64,000 bases of DNA from Bacteroidota bacterium (GTDB lineage Bacteria > Bacteroidota > Bacteroidia > AKYH767-A > OLB10), in NCBI GenBank assembly GCA_016714535.1, contig JADKDR010000002.1:310001-374000 (forward strand). The letters are read 5' to 3'. The notes under the pieces were generated by a model that worked only from the letters and a program-made list of their open reading frames with translations, had not been told where the DNA came from and ran no database searches. The translations under genes and the position numbers were made by a program. Below, piece after piece: positions 18,053 through 26,182 of the stretch; positions within the stretch are counted from its first letter, which is position 1; each line of letters begins with the position of its first letter.

Positions 18053-19606
18053 TCAAATTTTTATCTCTTCGCGCGCTACATTGAAAAAATGAAATTCAAG
18101 TAACTGTAATTTATTATTTGCCTCCAGTATAATTTGTCTTTTAAAGCGCCACATCCATTTGTATCGAATTGAAAAAAATCCTTTGGTAATAAATGAAGCA
18201 ATAAATGGATGAACCGATAAGATTATTTTCTTTTCATTCTGCTCGTTAAATAAATAACGCAAATTATTTTCGATATCATCCATAATAAGAACACTTGCTT
18301 TCACTTCGCCAGTGCCTTCGCACGAAGGGCATTTTTCTGCGGTTACAATTTGCATCTCAGGACGCACGCGTTGACGCGTTATCTGTGCCAGACCAAATTT
18401 GCTAAGTGGTAACAAGGTATGCTTGGCCCTATCGCGTTTCATTTCTAATGTAAGGGCTTCGAATACTTCTTTGCGATGCAATGGATTTCTCATATCGATA
18501 AAATCAATTACAACGATGCCGCCCATATCACGTAAGCGAAGCTGACGCGCAATTTCGCGAGCTGCCATCAGGTTTACCTGCAAGGCATGGCTTTCTTGTG
18601 TTTCCTCGTCCGATCGTTTACGCACACCACTGTTTACATCTATCACATGCATGGCCTCGGTATGTTCTATTATTAAATAACTACCTCCGGGCATGTTCAC
18701 TGTTTTGCCAAACACACTTTTTATTTGCTTGTCAACCCCATATTGTTCAAAAATGGGTACTTTGCCTTTGTAGGTACTAACTATACCTAGCTGATCGGGC
18801 GCAATGGTGCGCATGTAACTTTTTATCTCCTCGCACAGCAAATGGTTGTTAGCTGTAATACTTGAAAAATTGGCACTGAGCAAGTCGCGGAGTATGGTAG
18901 AAGTACGATCCATTTCACCCAACACTCTAACAGGAGGATTTACAGTGCGCAATAATTCGTAGCATGCCTTCCAGCGCACCATTATATCTTTAATATCCTG
19001 GTCAATGTCGGCTACCTGCTTTCCTTCGGCAGCAGTGCGTATAATGAGGCCAAAGTTTTCAGGCTTTAATGCTGCCCCCATTTTACGGAGTCGGTTCCGT
19101 TCTTCGGCACCTTTAATTTTGCTGCTTACCGAAATAAGATCAATAAACGGTGTAATAACTACAAACCTGCCGGGTAAGGATATTTCAGAAGTCAGTCGAT
19201 GCCCTTTGGTTGAAATAGGTTCTTTGGCTATCTGAACCAATAACCAATTATTCTGTTGTAATACTTCATTAATTTTGCCGGCCTTGTTTATTTCGGGCTC
19301 GCACTCAAAATTAGATAAATCGCCACTAGGTGTTTTGTTAGCTGCTGCCCCCTTAATATACTTTACTTGAGAGTTAAGTTGTGGACCAAGGTCGGTATAA
19401 TGCAAAAAGCCTTCCTTCTCATATCCAATATCAATAAAAGCAGCATTAAGACCAGGAAGTGTTTTCTTTACACGGCCAAGATAAACATCGCCTACAGCGT
19501 ATACCTGTCCCTTTTTTTCGGTTGTAAGTTCTGCCAGTTTCTTGTCTTCGAGCAGGGCAATTGTAACTTCACTGCCATTGGCATCAATAATTAATTCGTG
19601 TTCCAA
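18053..19606 (-). CDS. rng: Ribonuclease E/G family endoribonuclease
   Basis: It cleaves single-stranded RNA and matures rRNA or decays mRNA in the cytoplasm. The 517-residue protein has an S1 domain (about 38-130, starting 'GQVYAVGDVYLGRVKKTLPGLNAAFIDIG'), RNase H-like and DNase I-like regions with the Mg2+-site signatures 'IDVNSG' and 'VVIDFIDM', and a zinc-link Cys pair 'CPSCEGTG'. It lacks the long scaffold tail of E. coli RNase E, so it is RNase G-like. Its last 49 residues are duplicated as a remnant at 10408-10557. The remnant's tail looks closer to the usual family C-terminus than this copy's own tail. A hairpin lies between this gene and the microprotein gene upstream. Confidence 0.95.
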   Translation of the reverse strand: MEHELIIDANGSEVTIALLEDKKLAELTTEKKGQVYAVGDVYLGRVKKTLPGLNAAFIDIGYEKEGFLHYTDLGPQLNSQVKYIKGAAANKTPSGDLSNFECEPEINKAGKINEVLQQNNWLLVQIAKEPISTKGHRLTSEISLPGRFVVITPFIDLISVSSKIKGAEERNRLRKMGAALKPENFGLIIRTAAEGKQVADIDQDIKDIMVRWKACYELLRTVNPPVRVLGEMDRTSTILRDLLSANFSSITANNHLLCEEIKSYMRTIAPDQLGIVSTYKGKVPIFEQYGVDKQIKSVFGKTVNMPGGSYLIIEHTEAMHVIDVNSGVRKRSDEETQESHALQVNLMAAREIARQLRLRDMGGIVVIDFIDMRNPLHRKEVFEALTLEMKRDRAKHTLLPLSKFGLAQITRQRVRPEMQIVTAEKCPSCEGTGEVKASVLIMDDIENNLRYLFNEQNEKKIILSVHPFIASFITKGFFSIRYKWMWRFKRQIILEANNKLQLLEFHFFNVAREEIKI

Positions 19607-19720
19607 AGTAAAAATCCAATCATTTATAATGTAACTAAACGGGCCTGGTTAATCCCGAAAAACATATTGCTTCACTAATACGAATGTTACATTTCTAAAA
19701 AGGCATTCTAAGAAAAGCGT

Positions 19721-19754
19721 GCTTTACCAACACCTTAAAAGGCGTTGGTAAAGC
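19721..19754 (-). terminator. Strong hairpin between the microprotein gene and rng (terminator or attenuator)
   Basis: A 16-position stem (GCTTTACCAAC... pairing with ...GTTGGTAAAGC, one internal mismatch) closes a 2-nt loop. On the minus strand it is followed by CTTTTCTT rather than a pure T run. It starts 14 nt after the microprotein stop and ends about 115 nt before the rng start. It could end the short transcript or set the rng level. Confidence 0.6.
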
Positions 19755-19768
19755 AAATTACACGTAGG

Positions 19769-19858
19769 TTATTTCTTTTTGTGGCGATTTTTTCTAAGTC
19801 TTTTCTTACGCTTGTGCGTTGCCATTTTATGTCTTTTGCGTTTCTTTCCTGAAGGCAT
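19769..19858 (-). CDS. 29-residue highly basic microprotein, AURKAIP1/COX24-domain (bS22-like) type
   Basis: The protein reads MPSGKKRKRHKMATH followed by KRKKRLRKNRHKKK; 19 of 29 residues are Lys, Arg or His. Nearly identical peptides are widespread in Bacteroidota, annotated as AURKAIP1/COX24-domain proteins. That family includes mitochondrial mS38 and the actinobacterial 30S protein bS22, so small-subunit association is inferred from family, not shown here. A near-perfect promoter lies 52 nt upstream and a long hairpin follows. It is immediately upstream of rng on the same strand. Confidence 0.85.
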   Translation of the reverse strand: MPSGKKRKRHKMATHKRKKRLRKNRHKKK

Positions 19859-19909
19859 GATCTTTAAATTTTATTATTAGTTTAATTACTTATCCAAAAA
19901 TAAGGGGCG

Positions 19910-19938
19910 CAAAGGTAAATTATATTATTTATAATCCA
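19910..19938 (-). promoter_or_regulatory. Promoter of the microprotein (and possibly rng)
   Basis: The minus strand has TTG (19938-19936), an 18-nt spacer, then TACCTTTG (19917-19910), an exact -7 box. The leader is about 45 nt. I found no equally good box directly before rng, so rng may depend on read-through from here. Confidence 0.72.
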
Positions 19939-20268
19939 AGTTTTGAATGAGAATCGGCTCAAAAAGCCAAAATGAGGCATTTGGTTATGATTTCGGGGCG
20001 GCTTTGTTTATTAAATAACGCAATATTTGATGTTGCTATTTTAAAACACCTTCAACTCTCCTACCTGTCTTTTAGGTTGTTTTTAATTTTGTGCAAGTAT
20101 TGAAATGTGCTAGCATATTGAGCTACTAGAATTGTGCTAAATGTGACTGTTATTTGATATTTTATAATTCTCCGAGGTAAGATCCCAATATTATAAATCC
20201 CTCCTAACCAAATTTTAATTTTATAACCAAGGGTCAATTAGTTACTTTAGCCGAGTTAAAATTAATCA
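19939..20268. other. Intergenic stretch without a recognised gene
   Basis: AT-rich spacer between the divergent microprotein and TPR genes. Only a weak -7-like TACTTTAG near 20242 is seen, about 20 nt before the TPR start. Confidence 0.6.
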
Positions 20269-22023
20269 ATGAATAATAAATTTTTATTGTGGTCGGGAAG
20301 ATGTTCTTTTAATGTTTGCGGGACATTTTTACTTATCCTGTTACTTTCAATTTGTACAACAACCTATTCACAGAAAAAGAAAAAAGACAAACTAAGTGAA
20401 GATGCACGAATGACCCTTGACCGCACCTTTGTTGATGCGCACCGTGAAAAAACTACCGGTAGTATAGAAAAAGCAATCACCTTATTTCAACAATGCATTT
20501 CAATAGATAAAGAAAATGCTGCAAGCTATTTTGAAATATCAAAACTGTTACGGACGAAAAATGAAAATGCCAAAGCCCTTGAGATGGCCGAGACAGCGTA
20601 CAAACTAAATAATGCCAATGAGTGGTACGCGATGGAGTATGCTGAACAATTACAAATAAATAATCGTAATGAAGATGCAGCCGAAATATATGAGGCATTA
20701 ATAAAAAGATTTCCTGAGCAACTCAATTACACGTACATGCAGGTAAGCACTTACCTCAATGCAGGAAAGGATGAAGAGGCATTAAAGATTCTGGATAAAA
20801 TAGAAAAGCTGTTTGGCATTGACCCTGAGCTTACTCGCGAAAAGCAACGCATTTATCTTAAGATGGGAAAACTTGACAAAGCTGCCGAAGAATTAGAAAA
20901 GTTGATAAAACAATATCCAACACTTGACCACTATGGACTTCTTGTAGAGCTATACCAGGTAAACGGAGTTACTGATAAGGCATACGAAGTTATACAACGC
21001 ATGCAAGCCATTGATGCCAAAGACCCGCGCGTGGCGCTTTCGCTTGCCGAGTATTATCGATCGAAAGGAGATAAAACAAAATCGTACGAACAATTGAAGG
21101 AGGCTTTTAAGAGCACTTCGTTACCTGCCGAAACGAAAACAAAAATCCTACTATCGTATTTGCCCACTATTCAAGCTAGCGCTGAAATGAAGGAGCAAGC
21201 AACCGAACTATCGAAACTATTTGTAGAAACCAATCCCAATGAAAGCAGTGCACATGCCTTTTACGGAGAATTGCTTATGCAAGACAAAAAGTATGGCGAA
21301 GCACGCGAACATTTTCTTTTCTGCACCAACAGTGATAATCAGAATTTTGGCATGTGGCAACAACTGCTGAGTTGCGATCTTCAACTTAGCGATTGGGAAG
21401 CACTCAAACTTAACAGCAATCAGGCAAAAGAACTTTTTCCTTCGCAACCAGTAGTTTTTCTGTACAATGGTATAGCGCATTCGCAACTCAAAGAATATGA
21501 TAATGCTGTAAAATCGCTTACGGCAGGCAGCAAGTTGCTCTTTGCTGGCGATCCTTTGTTAATTGACTTCTACTCCAATCTTGGTGATAATTATAACAAC
21601 CTGAAAAAGTTTGAAGATAGCGACAAATATTATGAAAAGGCATTAAAAGCAGATTCTCAAAATGAAACGGTTTTAAATAACTGGGCCTATTATCTATCAC
21701 TACGTAAAGATCGACTTGATAAAGCCGAAGAAATGGCAAAGAAAGTTACAACGCTTTCGCCTAACAATGCTACCTACCTTGATACCTATGGCTGGGTATT
21801 GTATATGAAAGGTGACTATACCGGAGCAAAGGGCATACTTGAAGTTGCGCTTAAGCACGGTGGTGACAGCAGTGGGGCTATATTGGAGCATTATGGCGAT
21901 GTGCTATTTAAACTTAACGATACTGTGCGTGCGCTCGAATATTGGCAAAAGGCAGAAAAAGCCGGTGATGCCAGCGAACTTATTAAGCAAAAGGTGTACG
22001 AGAAAAAATTATTTGAACAATAA
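20269..22023 (+). CDS. Secreted or membrane-anchored tetratricopeptide repeat protein
   Basis: The 584-residue protein has an N-terminal hydrophobic segment (about 15-35, ...LLILLLSICTTTYSQ), probably a signal peptide. TPR helices then fill residues about 50-570; typical repeats are 'AASYFEISKLLRTKNENAKALEMAETAYKLN' (as successive helices) and 'YSNLGDNYNNLKKFEDSDKYYEKALKAD'. It probably scaffolds a periplasmic or outer-membrane complex. It heads a run with the DUF4292 lipoprotein (20-bp gap) and the EnvC-like protein, an order common in Bacteroidota, which suggests an envelope role. No enzymatic domain is present. Confidence 0.88.
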   Translation: MNNKFLLWSGRCSFNVCGTFLLILLLSICTTTYSQKKKKDKLSEDARMTLDRTFVDAHREKTTGSIEKAITLFQQCISIDKENAASYFEISKLLRTKNENAKALEMAETAYKLNNANEWYAMEYAEQLQINNRNEDAAEIYEALIKRFPEQLNYTYMQVSTYLNAGKDEEALKILDKIEKLFGIDPELTREKQRIYLKMGKLDKAAEELEKLIKQYPTLDHYGLLVELYQVNGVTDKAYEVIQRMQAIDAKDPRVALSLAEYYRSKGDKTKSYEQLKEAFKSTSLPAETKTKILLSYLPTIQASAEMKEQATELSKLFVETNPNESSAHAFYGELLMQDKKYGEAREHFLFCTNSDNQNFGMWQQLLSCDLQLSDWEALKLNSNQAKELFPSQPVVFLYNGIAHSQLKEYDNAVKSLTAGSKLLFAGDPLLIDFYSNLGDNYNNLKKFEDSDKYYEKALKADSQNETVLNNWAYYLSLRKDRLDKAEEMAKKVTTLSPNNATYLDTYGWVLYMKGDYTGAKGILEVALKHGGDSSGAILEHYGDVLFKLNDTVRALEYWQKAEKAGDASELIKQKVYEKKLFEQ

Positions 22024-22043
22024 CCGGTAGCAGTTTATTTTTT

Positions 22044-22886
22044 ATGCCAAAGCTACTGACGTATATGGTTATCGTTATTTTATTTGCAGGTACAGGTTGT
22101 GCTTCGCGAAAAAAAACTATTACCACCATTACCAAGCCTATTGCATTCGACACTATTTCATTTAAAGGAGTAGAGGCCAATCAATTAATTGATTCGATTC
22201 GTTTTTATGGCTTTAATGCGCAATCTTATAGCTTAAAGGCAGATGTAAAATTTGTGTCTGACTCCGGTGAGCAAGAGTTTAATGCCAATATACGAGTACT
22301 TCAAGACAGTGCCATTTGGATTAGTATCAACGCCATTTTGGGAATTGAAGTTGCACGGGTCTTGATAACCCGCGATAGTTTGTTTTTAATTGACCGGTTA
22401 AATAAACTGTATAGCAAAGCGGATTATGCTATGCTAAACGACTTGCTCCGCCTGCGAGTGGATTTTAATACCATGCAGAATATGTTAACAGGCAATTTTT
22501 TTGAATACCGCAATGAGAATAAATTTAACTCCGTATATCTGGAAGACAAATACTACATTGTTAGTACATTAAACAAACGCAAACTACGCAGGTCCCTGGA
22601 AGATAAAGACCCCAATAAACCGATTGTACAAGACTTTTATGTGGAACCATTGATTTATAAAATTTTACAATTGCGTATTGAAGATGATAAGCTTAAGAAG
22701 ACCTTACAAACCGATTATAAGAACTTTCAACAAACCGATGCGGGCCTTTTTGCCACTGAGCACTATACACAAGTGCATGCTGAAAAAAATATTTCTCTTC
22801 AAATATCGTTTCACAAAGTAGCTGTAAATTTGCCGATAGAAATTCCGTTTTCTATTCCGGAAAGCTATAGCCAAATGCAAAAATGA
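22044..22886 (+). CDS. DUF4292 family lipoprotein
   Basis: The 280-residue protein has a lipoprotein signal (LLTYMVIVILFAGTGC, lipid Cys about residue 19). Its beta-rich body is similar to LolA/LolB-like outer-membrane lipoproteins: strands such as 'SYSLKADVKFVSDSG', 'WISINAILGIEVARVLITRDSLFLIDRLNKLY' (as consecutive strands) and 'YFLE/VEPLIYKILQL'. DUF4292 has no established biochemical function. The last four bases overlap the start of the EnvC-like gene (ATGA), so translation is coupled. An envelope-assembly role is inferred from fold and neighbours. Confidence 0.85.
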   Translation: MPKLLTYMVIVILFAGTGCASRKKTITTITKPIAFDTISFKGVEANQLIDSIRFYGFNAQSYSLKADVKFVSDSGEQEFNANIRVLQDSAIWISINAILGIEVARVLITRDSLFLIDRLNKLYSKADYAMLNDLLRLRVDFNTMQNMLTGNFFEYRNENKFNSVYLEDKYYIVSTLNKRKLRRSLEDKDPNKPIVQDFYVEPLIYKILQLRIEDDKLKKTLQTDYKNFQQTDAGLFATEHYTQVHAEKNISLQISFHKVAVNLPIEIPFSIPESYSQMQK

Positions 22887-24145
22887 TATACCAGCACAAA
22901 AGATTATTATTACTAAGCATACCCATGCTCATTCTGTTGCATGCTTTCATGCAACCAGCCTTTGCACAGCCATCAAGCAAAGCCAGGCAGGAGTTGGAAA
23001 GCAAAAAAGAGCAACTGTTAAAAGAAATAGAAGAAACAAACAGACAACTAAAACTGAATGAGAAAAATCAAAAATCTACAAAAACGCAGCTAAACCAACT
23101 TAACAAACAAATACGTACCCGCGAATCACTGATACGCAATATTAATAGCCAAATAAGCAATTTGGGGTCTGAGATTGATCAAACATCAGAAGAGATAGAA
23201 ACCTTGGAGGCACAAATGACTCTGCTAAAAAACCAATATGCAACTATGCTTAGCAAGAGTCAGCGTAAGCGTTCGCAGTATAACAACATGATGTACATTT
23301 TTGCCTCGGCAGATTTTTATCAGGCTGTTAAACGAATAAAATACGTGCAACAGTACACGGATGCCCGCAGGTTGCAAGCTTTTAAAATTGACTCTACCCA
23401 AGTAGTCTTAAATGAAAAAAAAGAAATGTTGCTTGCACAGCGAAATGAAAAAAGTACGCTGAAATCGAGTGAGGAACAAGAAAAGAAAAGTCTGACGAGT
23501 GAAAAGAAGGTTCAGGAATCTTATATGACCAACCTGAATAAGCAGGAGGAAACCTTAAAAAAACAGCTTGCCACCAAGCAGGAGGCTAAACGTAAGCTTG
23601 AGAGTGCGATAGCTGAAAATATTCGCAAAGAAATAGAAGCCGCAAGAAAACGCGCAGAGGCAAGTGGCAAAAAGAAAGATGATATCAATAGCAAAAACGC
23701 CTTTAATCAGACACCGGAAGAACAAAAGCTAACGAGTAATTTTTCAGGAAATCGTGGTTCATTGCCATGGCCTGTTGAAAGTGGAGAAATCGTTTCGGAG
23801 TTTGGTGAGCACCAACATCCAGTATTAAAGAATATCACGGTAAAAAATGATGGTGTAGATATACAATCGCCTAGGAGTAGCCAGGCCCGTGCTATTTTTA
23901 ATGGCGAAGTTACCGGAGTAATAAATTTACCGGGAAGCTATACTGCAGTTATTGTTAGGCATGGTGAATACTTGACCGTATACTCTAACCTTGAGGGGGT
24001 TGTTGTGCGTAAAGGTGATAAAGTAACTACCAAACAAAAACTTGGTACTGTGCATACAGATGCAGCTACCAATGTAGCTGAGATAAATTTCCAGATATGG
24101 AAAGGATATACCAAACTAGACCCTAAAGCTTGGCTAAAAAGATAA
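22883..24145 (+). CDS. EnvC-like murein hydrolase activator (degenerate LytM/M23 domain)
   Basis: The 420-residue protein has a signal peptide ending 'QPAFAQ'. A long Glu/Lys/Gln-rich coiled coil (about 30-275) and a C-terminal LytM domain (about 295-418) follow. The metal ligands of active M23 enzymes are missing: the usual His before the Asp in the first motif is Asp ('NDGVDI'), the YxHL motif is 'YSNL', and the HxH motif is 'EINFQIW'. This matches EnvC/NlpD-type activators, which regulate periplasmic amidases during septal peptidoglycan splitting, rather than a peptidase. It overlaps the DUF4292 gene by 4 bp. Confidence 0.88.
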   Translation: MIYQHKRLLLLSIPMLILLHAFMQPAFAQPSSKARQELESKKEQLLKEIEETNRQLKLNEKNQKSTKTQLNQLNKQIRTRESLIRNINSQISNLGSEIDQTSEEIETLEAQMTLLKNQYATMLSKSQRKRSQYNNMMYIFASADFYQAVKRIKYVQQYTDARRLQAFKIDSTQVVLNEKKEMLLAQRNEKSTLKSSEEQEKKSLTSEKKVQESYMTNLNKQEETLKKQLATKQEAKRKLESAIAENIRKEIEAARKRAEASGKKKDDINSKNAFNQTPEEQKLTSNFSGNRGSLPWPVESGEIVSEFGEHQHPVLKNITVKNDGVDIQSPRSSQARAIFNGEVTGVINLPGSYTAVIVRHGEYLTVYSNLEGVVVRKGDKVTTKQKLGTVHTDAATNVAEINFQIWKGYTKLDPKAWLKR

Positions 24146-24193
24146 TGTCATTTATTCTTAAATGTATTAAAAATTTAGCCTCCTGAAACTTTC

Positions 24194-24595
24194 ATGAATG
24201 CTCTCCAAAACATACGAATAGACAAATGGCTTTGGGCCGTGCGGATATTCAAAACCCGCAGTATGGCATCTCAAGCTTGCGATAAGGGGAAAATTAAACT
24301 CAATGGAGAAGTTATTAAGCCTTCGCGTCATGTGCGAATAAGTGATGCGATAAGTTTGAGTGACGGCACTTTGACACGCACCTTTGAAGTAATGGAATTG
24401 CTGAGCACCCGTGTAGGCGCAAAATTAGCTATAAACTATTGCAAGGAAACCACACCCGAAGCGGACATACTCAACCACCTGGCTTTGCGCAAGGCAGCTG
24501 AACAATGGCGAATGCCCGGTGAAGGTCGCCCCACTAAAAAAGAAAGACGCGAGCTTGACGATTTTATCTGGGGTGGTAATTATGGCGAATTTTAA
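24194..24595 (+). CDS. S4-domain RNA-binding protein (Hsp15/HslR-like)
   Basis: The 133-residue protein opens with the S4 domain 'RIDKWLWAVRIFKTRSMA' and 'GKIKLNGEVIKPSRHVR' (residues 7-55), the hallmark of Hsp15, which binds 50S subunits carrying stalled nascent chains. The C-terminus 'GRPTKKERRELDDF' is also typical of the family. It stands 48 bp after the EnvC-like gene and may be cotranscribed. Confidence 0.9.
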   Translation: MNALQNIRIDKWLWAVRIFKTRSMASQACDKGKIKLNGEVIKPSRHVRISDAISLSDGTLTRTFEVMELLSTRVGAKLAINYCKETTPEADILNHLALRKAAEQWRMPGEGRPTKKERRELDDFIWGGNYGEF

Positions 24596-24657
24596 CCGTT
24601 AACCCTCTTTGATTTTTTGTGTATTAGCCTGTTAATTTTTTAATGAATAAATTGATA

Positions 24658-24684
24658 TTTGATTATTGATTAATAGCACCTTTG
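24658..24684 (+). promoter_or_regulatory. Possible promoter of the glycosyltransferase-recO pair
   Basis: TTTG (24658-24661) precedes CACCTTTG (24677-24684), seven of eight matches to TAnnTTTG, with a short 15-nt spacer. The ATG is 29 nt downstream. Confidence 0.45.
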
Positions 24685-24712
24685 CCATTTAATCAACTTA
24701 GAAAATAAGATT

Positions 24713-25441
24713 ATGGCCGTTACCTTTAACAAACTATCAATAGTAATACCTTGCTATAATGAAGAGAAAACCGTTCACCTTATTCTCGACAAGGTAATAA
24801 ACATGAAGATGGTTAACGACATTCAAAAGGAACTGATTATAGTTAACGATTGCTCGCGAGATAATACCATTGGTGCTATCGAAAACTACTTTAAAAACAA
24901 TCCGGCAATTGAATATCAAATATACAGCCACCCTGTAAACAAAGGTAAAGGAGCCGCTTTGCATACTGGTATAAAAATGGCCACAGGTGATTATGTAATT
25001 ATACAAGATGCCGATCTTGAATATGATCCAAATGAATATAACATTTTGGTGAGGCCCATACTGGATGGTTTTGCCGATGTAGTTTATGGTTCACGATTTA
25101 TGGGAGGTAAGCCTCATCGCATTTTATTCTTCTGGCATTCGATAGGAAATAAATTCCTTACTTTTTTGAGTAACATGGCCACCAACCTTAACCTTACCGA
25201 CATGGAAACTTGTTATAAAATGTTTAGGCGCGATATTATACAAGGGCTTGAACTCAAAGAAAACCGCTTTGGCTTTGAACCTGAAGTTACTGCTAAAGTG
25301 GCGCGAGTAAAAGATGTTCGCATTTACGAAGTGGGCATTAGTTACTATGGACGCACCTATGCCGAAGGAAAAAAGATTAGCTGGAAAGATGGTTTCAGGG
25401 CTATTTATTGTATCATGAAATATAAATTTTTCAGCAAATAA
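24713..25441 (+). CDS. Family 2 glycosyltransferase (DPM1/polyprenyl-phosphate type)
   Basis: The 242-residue GT-A enzyme has 'IVIPCYNEEKTV' at the nucleotide-sugar site, 'IVNDCSRDNT', and the metal-binding 'DADLEYDP' (DxD-like). It also has 'VYGSRFMGG' and 'ETCYKMFRRD', as in dolichyl/polyprenyl-phosphate mannosyl- or glucosyltransferases. There are no C-terminal TM helices, so it would act at the cytoplasmic face and charge a lipid carrier with a hexose. The start codon follows an AT-rich leader. recO starts 15 bp after the stop. Confidence 0.9.
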   Translation: MAVTFNKLSIVIPCYNEEKTVHLILDKVINMKMVNDIQKELIIVNDCSRDNTIGAIENYFKNNPAIEYQIYSHPVNKGKGAALHTGIKMATGDYVIIQDADLEYDPNEYNILVRPILDGFADVVYGSRFMGGKPHRILFFWHSIGNKFLTFLSNMATNLNLTDMETCYKMFRRDIIQGLELKENRFGFEPEVTAKVARVKDVRIYEVGISYYGRTYAEGKKISWKDGFRAIYCIMKYKFFSK

Positions 25442-25456
25442 TTATTTCTAAAAACA

Positions 25457-26179
25457 ATGCTTACCACCACACAGGGCATTGTATTGCACTCGCTTAAATA
25501 TGGCGAAACATCGTTAATACTAAATATTCTTACGCGCGATTATGGTCTGCACACCTATATTTACAAGGGTGTGCGTAAGTCAAAGACGCATGCGGCTAAT
25601 TTGCTTTTTCCGTTATCATGCATCTCACTTACGTCTTATATGAAAGCATCCACAGGCATGCACTTACTTAAAGAAATTAGCGCCAGCCCGTCATTGCCAT
25701 CCATATTATTAAGTCCGCAAAAAAATTTGCAATCATTATTTTTATCAGAAGTAATTCTCAAAAGCATGAAGCATGAAGATACCGATCAGGCAATGTTCGA
25801 TTTTCTTCACGACCAAATAATATTGTTAGAAAACACCCATGAGAATGTATCATTGTTTCAACTTAACCTATTAGCCAAGCTGACTTTGTATCTGGGATTT
25901 TCGCCTCATGGAAATTATGACCAGCAGCATAACCCCTATTTTGATTTGCTCGAAGGTTACTATTCGGGCCATTTGCCTGTGCATGGCCAATACCTTAGCG
26001 GGACTGATGCGGCTTTATTTTCGAGAGTATTTGCAATAGACGAGCGTCTATTGCCGCGCTTAAACATTACACTTGCCGAAACTAAAAATGCATTGCACCT
26101 GCTTACCAAGTATTATCAACTGCATGCTTTGCACGGACAGCAATTAAAATCATTTGACATCTTACTCGAATTGCTTTAA
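25457..26179 (+). CDS. recO: DNA repair protein RecO
   Basis: The 240-residue recombination mediator should load RecA with RecR on SSB-coated DNA. The N-terminal OB fold is clear: 'TTQGIVLHSLKYGETSLILNILTRDYGLHTYIYKGVRK' spans the first strands (residues 2-40). The helical C-terminal part includes 'FQLNLLAKLTLYLGFSPHG'. The zinc-finger Cys residues of some RecO proteins are absent, as usual in Bacteroidota. Its stop is 3 nt from the stop of the convergent transglycosylase gene. Confidence 0.9.
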   Translation: MLTTTQGIVLHSLKYGETSLILNILTRDYGLHTYIYKGVRKSKTHAANLLFPLSCISLTSYMKASTGMHLLKEISASPSLPSILLSPQKNLQSLFLSEVILKSMKHEDTDQAMFDFLHDQIILLENTHENVSLFQLNLLAKLTLYLGFSPHGNYDQQHNPYFDLLEGYYSGHLPVHGQYLSGTDAALFSRVFAIDERLLPRLNITLAETKNALHLLTKYYQLHALHGQQLKSFDILLELL

Positions 26180-26182
26180 CTC

